The translations under genes and the position numbers were made by a program. Below, in pieces: positions 61,477 to 64,000 of a stretch of 64,000 nt of DNA (the stretch's first letter is position 1; each line of letters opens with the position of its first letter). The DNA lies in contig NZ_JAGQEE010000004.1 in NCBI RefSeq assembly GCF_018304945.1, forward strand, positions 248,001 through 312,000, written 5' to 3'. Source of the DNA: Collimonas humicola (GTDB taxonomy: Bacteria > Pseudomonadota > Gammaproteobacteria > Burkholderiales > Burkholderiaceae_D). Under the pieces are notes generated by a model. That model made no database searches. It worked only from the letters and a program-made list of their open reading frames with translations, and was not told where the DNA came from.

Positions 61477-61502
61477 GCTGAATTGTTAGAGGAAGCTGCA
61501 AT

Positions 61503-62060
61503 ATGCTGATGATCCGATTTTTCCCCCGTATCGACAACCGGCTCGCCAGGCTTGCTGCCTCGGTGTCGCTGCTTGCCTTGTCTCATATCTCTCTGGCGCA
61601 GGCGGGAGAGCAAGCACCGCCGCTGCCGCCTGGCGCCATCACGGTTGAAGACACCCGTTATCAGCCCGCCCCTCCCGGCGCGGCGACGCAATTGCCGGCA
61701 GCATCCGCGCGGCCGTCAGCCGAAGGCATGGTCGAGGCCGCGAAACGCGATGCCGGCAAGATAGACCGCGAGCTGCGCAAGGATGCGCCGCCCAAGGAGA
61801 AGGCAGCCGCGGCCGCCACGCCGACCATGCAGCAGAAACTGGAAATGGGCCTCGCGCCTGCGGCTCCGCCGGAACCTCGTTCGCCCAAAGAAACCACCAT
61901 GGAAGACATCACGCTGCCGAACGGCCAGCGGGTCACCAAGGTGACCGGACCGACCGGCACCTATTGCGTCACCCAGATCTCGGTGGGCAACACCAAGGGC
62001 GAAGACATCATGCAGAAGGGCGCGATTTCGCGCACCACCTCCTGCGGCGCGGGGTTTTGA
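61503..62060 (+). CDS. Exported protein of unknown function
   Basis: A 185-residue exported protein. A hydrophobic signal (RLAASVSLLALSHISLAQA) is followed by a Pro/Ala-rich disordered region (~35-125). A short conserved-looking C-terminal module (~130-185) reads DITLPNGQRVTKVTGPTGTYCVTQ, ends near TTSCGAGF and contains two cysteines that could form a disulfide. AGAGGAAG precedes the ATG. I do not recognise the family. It lies between trmB and thiL. Confidence 0.72.
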   Translation: MLMIRFFPRIDNRLARLAASVSLLALSHISLAQAGEQAPPLPPGAITVEDTRYQPAPPGAATQLPAASARPSAEGMVEAAKRDAGKIDRELRKDAPPKEKAAAAATPTMQQKLEMGLAPAAPPEPRSPKETTMEDITLPNGQRVTKVTGPTGTYCVTQISVGNTKGEDIMQKGAISRTTSCGAGF

Positions 62061-62136
62061 AGCAATCCGGCCAGTGCCGATATCCAATTTCGGCAAAATG
62101 CCTATGTAGCGGCCCGCCATTCGGTACAATCTGCCT

Positions 62137-63132
62137 ATGTTGTCCGAATTCGACCTGATCTCCCGCTACTTTACTCGCACCGCGCGCAGCAATATCGAGC
62201 ATATTGCCCTTGGCGTCGGCGACGACTGCGCCTTGCTGACGCCTACGGCCGGCATGCAGCTGGCCATTTCCACCGACATGCTGGTGGAAGGACGGCATTT
62301 TTTCCCTGATGCAGATGCTTTCGCGCTGGGCCATAAATGCCTGGCGGTGAACCTCTCCGACCTGGCGGCGATGGGTGCGCGGCCGCTGGCGTTTACGCTG
62401 GCGCTGGCGCTGCCCGCTGCGCGCGAGGAATGGCTTGCGCCGTTTTCCAGCGGCTTGCTGGCGCTGGCCGACGCGCATCATTGCGAATTGATCGGCGGCG
62501 ACACCACCAAGGGACCGCTGAATATCTGCATCACCGTCTTCGGCGAAACCTTGCCGGGCCAGGCTTTGCGCCGCGATGCCGCGCAAGCGGGCGATGACAT
62601 CTGGGTCTCCGGCACGCTGGGCGATGCGCGGCTGGCGCTGGCGATCTACCGCCAGGAACTGGCCGGCCAGCTGAATCCCGACCTGCAACTCGGCAGCGAG
62701 AATTTCCTGCTGGCTGCGGCGCGCATGCACCAGCCCAGCCCGCGCGTTGCGCTGGGGCTGGCCTTGCGCGGGATCGCCCATGCCGCCATCGACATTTCCG
62801 ATGGCCTGGCCGGCGATCTCGGCCATATCCTGAAGCGCTCCGGCGTCGGCGCCACCCTGGCGGTCGATAGCCTGCCGGCCGGTCCCATATTGAACCAGCA
62901 AGCGCAAACTGTCCGCCGCCATTTCACCCTGGCCGGCGGCGACGATTATGAACTGTGCTTTACCGCCGCCGCCAGCCGGCGCGACGCCGTACTGGCCGCG
63001 GCCCAGGCCAGCGCCACCGCGGTGACGCGCATCGGCCGCATCGATGCCGCCCCGGGCCTGCGCCTGCAAGACGCCAGCCTGGCGCCACTCAACCTGCAAC
63101 TCAGCTCTTTCGATCACTTTCAGACCACATGA
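62137..63132 (+). CDS. thiL: Thiamine-monophosphate kinase ThiL
   Basis: A 331-residue kinase that makes thiamine diphosphate, the last step of the pathway. It begins SEFDLISRYF, then GVGDDCALLTP (Mg/ATP-binding Asp pair), STDMLVEGRHFF, AVNLSDLAAMGARPLAF, ELIGGDTTKGP and AAIDISDGLAGDLGHIL, all diagnostic of ThiL in the PurM-like superfamily. The stop overlaps pgpA by four bases. No riboswitch-like element is seen upstream. Confidence 0.95.
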   Translation: MLSEFDLISRYFTRTARSNIEHIALGVGDDCALLTPTAGMQLAISTDMLVEGRHFFPDADAFALGHKCLAVNLSDLAAMGARPLAFTLALALPAAREEWLAPFSSGLLALADAHHCELIGGDTTKGPLNICITVFGETLPGQALRRDAAQAGDDIWVSGTLGDARLALAIYRQELAGQLNPDLQLGSENFLLAAARMHQPSPRVALGLALRGIAHAAIDISDGLAGDLGHILKRSGVGATLAVDSLPAGPILNQQAQTVRRHFTLAGGDDYELCFTAAASRRDAVLAAAQASATAVTRIGRIDAAPGLRLQDASLAPLNLQLSSFDHFQTT

Positions 63133-63653
63133 CAACAACGGACAGCAATCCTTCACAGCAACCGATCCGGCCTGGCCCTCGTTTCATGTTGTCGCATCCC
63201 GCCCACTTCATCGCCCAAGGTTTCGGCAGCGGACTGTCGCCCGTCATGCCGGGCACCTTCGGCACCTTGTTTGCCTGGCTCTCGTATGTGGTGATGACCA
63301 CGCGCTGGCCGGAAATTTTCACGCCGCTCAACTGGCTGGTGATTATCGCCGCCGGCTTCGTGGTCGGCGTCTGGACTTGCCAGACCACCGGCCGCCATCT
63401 GCATGCGCCGGATCACGCCAGCATGGTGTGGGACGAGATCATCGCGTTCTGGCTGGTGCTGGTGCTGGTGACGCCGGCCAGCCTGTCGGCGCAGTTCGGC
63501 GCCTTCGTCGTGTTCCGTTTTTTCGACATGGTCAAGCCGCCGCCGATCGCCTATTTCGACCGCCATTTCAAGGGCGGCTTCGGCGTCATGTGGGATGACA
63601 TCGTGGCGGCCTTCTATACCCTGCTGTTGCTGGCGGCATGGCGCTTGATTTAG
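63129..63653 (+). CDS. pgpA: Phosphatidylglycerophosphatase A
   Basis: A 174-residue membrane enzyme that dephosphorylates phosphatidylglycerophosphate to phosphatidylglycerol. It has the family blocks GFGSGLSPVMPGTFGTL, DHASMVWDEIIAFWLVL and FRFFDMVKPPPIAYFDR, with GGFGVMWDDIVAA near the end and several membrane helices. The ATG overlaps the thiL stop (ATGA). The thiL-pgpA order is common in proteobacteria. Confidence 0.94.
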   Translation: MTTTDSNPSQQPIRPGPRFMLSHPAHFIAQGFGSGLSPVMPGTFGTLFAWLSYVVMTTRWPEIFTPLNWLVIIAAGFVVGVWTCQTTGRHLHAPDHASMVWDEIIAFWLVLVLVTPASLSAQFGAFVVFRFFDMVKPPPIAYFDRHFKGGFGVMWDDIVAAFYTLLLLAAWRLI

Positions 63654-63753
63654 CGCCGGATTTAACTGGGCGGCATGCCCCGGACGGATTGCATCTGCCT
63701 GCAACAAGTGGCAGTATGTAAGCACCGACCAGGCAGAATACAGGAGTTGCACC

Positions 63754-64000
63754 ATGAACACCGCACTCGAAGACAGCACCGAACAAATCATTGATCTGGC
63801 AGCACAAGTCGGCCGCGCTCTGCAAGCCAGGGGCTGGTTCCTGTCCACCGCGGAATCCTGTACCGGCGGCGGCGTGTCGCAGGCGATTACGGAAATCGCC
63901 GGTTCTTCGGAATGGTTTGATTGCGGCTTCGTGACCTACTCGAACGCCTCCAAGACGGAACTGCTGGATATCCCGGAAGCCGAGATCGCCCAGCACGGCA
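63754..64000 (+). CDS. pncC: Nicotinamide-nucleotide amidohydrolase PncC (CinA C-terminal type), 3' end beyond window
   Basis: The first 82 codons are visible, running off the right edge. The start of the CinA C-terminal domain is clear: AQVGRALQARGWFLSTAESCTGGGVSQ, then EIAGSSEWFDCGFVTYSNASK, with the nucleophilic Ser in AESCTGG. The enzyme hydrolyses NMN to nicotinate mononucleotide in pyridine-nucleotide salvage. There is no N-terminal molybdopterin-like domain, so this is the stand-alone PncC form. CAGGAGT at 63741-63747 supports the ATG. It follows pgpA by 100 bases. Confidence 0.92.
   Translation, partial: MNTALEDSTEQIIDLAAQVGRALQARGWFLSTAESCTGGGVSQAITEIAGSSEWFDCGFVTYSNASKTELLDIPEAEIAQHG

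Overview
The window is ordinary bacterial chromosome: high GC, about 62 coding regions at close spacing, short intergenic gaps and one tRNA gene. I saw no phage, insertion sequence, rRNA or CRISPR array. Gene content (amgK-murU, split pntAa/pntAb/pntB, thiL-pgpA-pncC, DUF4148 and DUF3761 secreted proteins, FUSC/AaeX/HlyD efflux) points to a betaproteobacterium of the Burkholderiales, most likely Oxalobacteraceae (Collimonas- or Herbaspirillum-like). That assignment is inference from family content, not from a search.

Layout. 1-4.9 kb, plus strand: cell-wall sugar recycling (amgK, cut by the window edge, and murU), then pepP, a HAD hydrolase and a UbiH-type hydroxylase. 5-8.4 kb, minus strand: proton-translocating transhydrogenase genes with panD lodged between pntAa and pntAb. 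8.8-10.4 kb: a Nudix hydrolase overlapping mnmA. 10.7-16.1 kb: a DUF4148 protein, then a four-gene aromatic-acid/fusaric-acid type efflux operon (outer-membrane factor, FUSC pump, AaeX-like, HlyD adaptor) preceded by five tandem 13-bp repeats. 16-26.7 kb: an SDR epimerase, a SulP transporter with a coupled Pro/Ala-rich secreted protein, cytochrome b561 with two YceI proteins, a Tat-exported PhoD-type phosphatase, a DUF2946 protein with an outer-membrane barrel, a DUF3761 protein and a GlsB-type membrane protein. 26.8-38.6 kb: an acyl-reductase-like SDR, MipA/OmpV divergent from an RstAB-like two-component system, two large exported zinc peptidases (M1, M13), an amino-acid binding protein and a 2-hydroxyacid dehydrogenase.

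39-47.7 kb is the most interesting region. It is a tight seven-gene operon holding a UDP-GlcNAc 2-epimerase, a processive family-2 glycosyltransferase, a membrane-anchored polymer-forming (bactofilin-like) protein, an exported protein resembling an (alpha/alpha)6 glycosidase, a two-domain atypical polysaccharide deacetylase, a YaiO-type outer-membrane barrel and a multi-pass membrane protein. Together these could make, modify and export a ManNAc- or HexNAc-based exopolysaccharide by a synthase-dependent route. It is not a standard Pga, Bcs, Pel or alginate layout. Its leader is AT-rich with two 9-bp tandem duplications and two GC-rich hairpins.

47.7-64 kb: small proteins, an M29-like aminopeptidase, a hemerythrin-like protein, a DUF3050 possible diiron enzyme, a DUF3574 lipoprotein, a stand-alone TonB C-terminal domain, an NCS2 purine permease, a DUF6249/ECF sigma/anti-sigma-like operon, a YncE propeller, a monooxygenase, an unfamiliar zinc peptidase, a DYGG-type alpha/beta hydrolase, a lower-GC islet with a DUF4359 protein, tRNA-Gly(CCC), trmB, a secreted protein, thiL, pgpA and the start of pncC at the right edge.

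A recurring feature is the short perfect or near-perfect tandem duplication in 5' leaders (13 bp x5, 11 bp x3, 10 bp x2, 9 bp x2 twice), which the gene calls do not explain.
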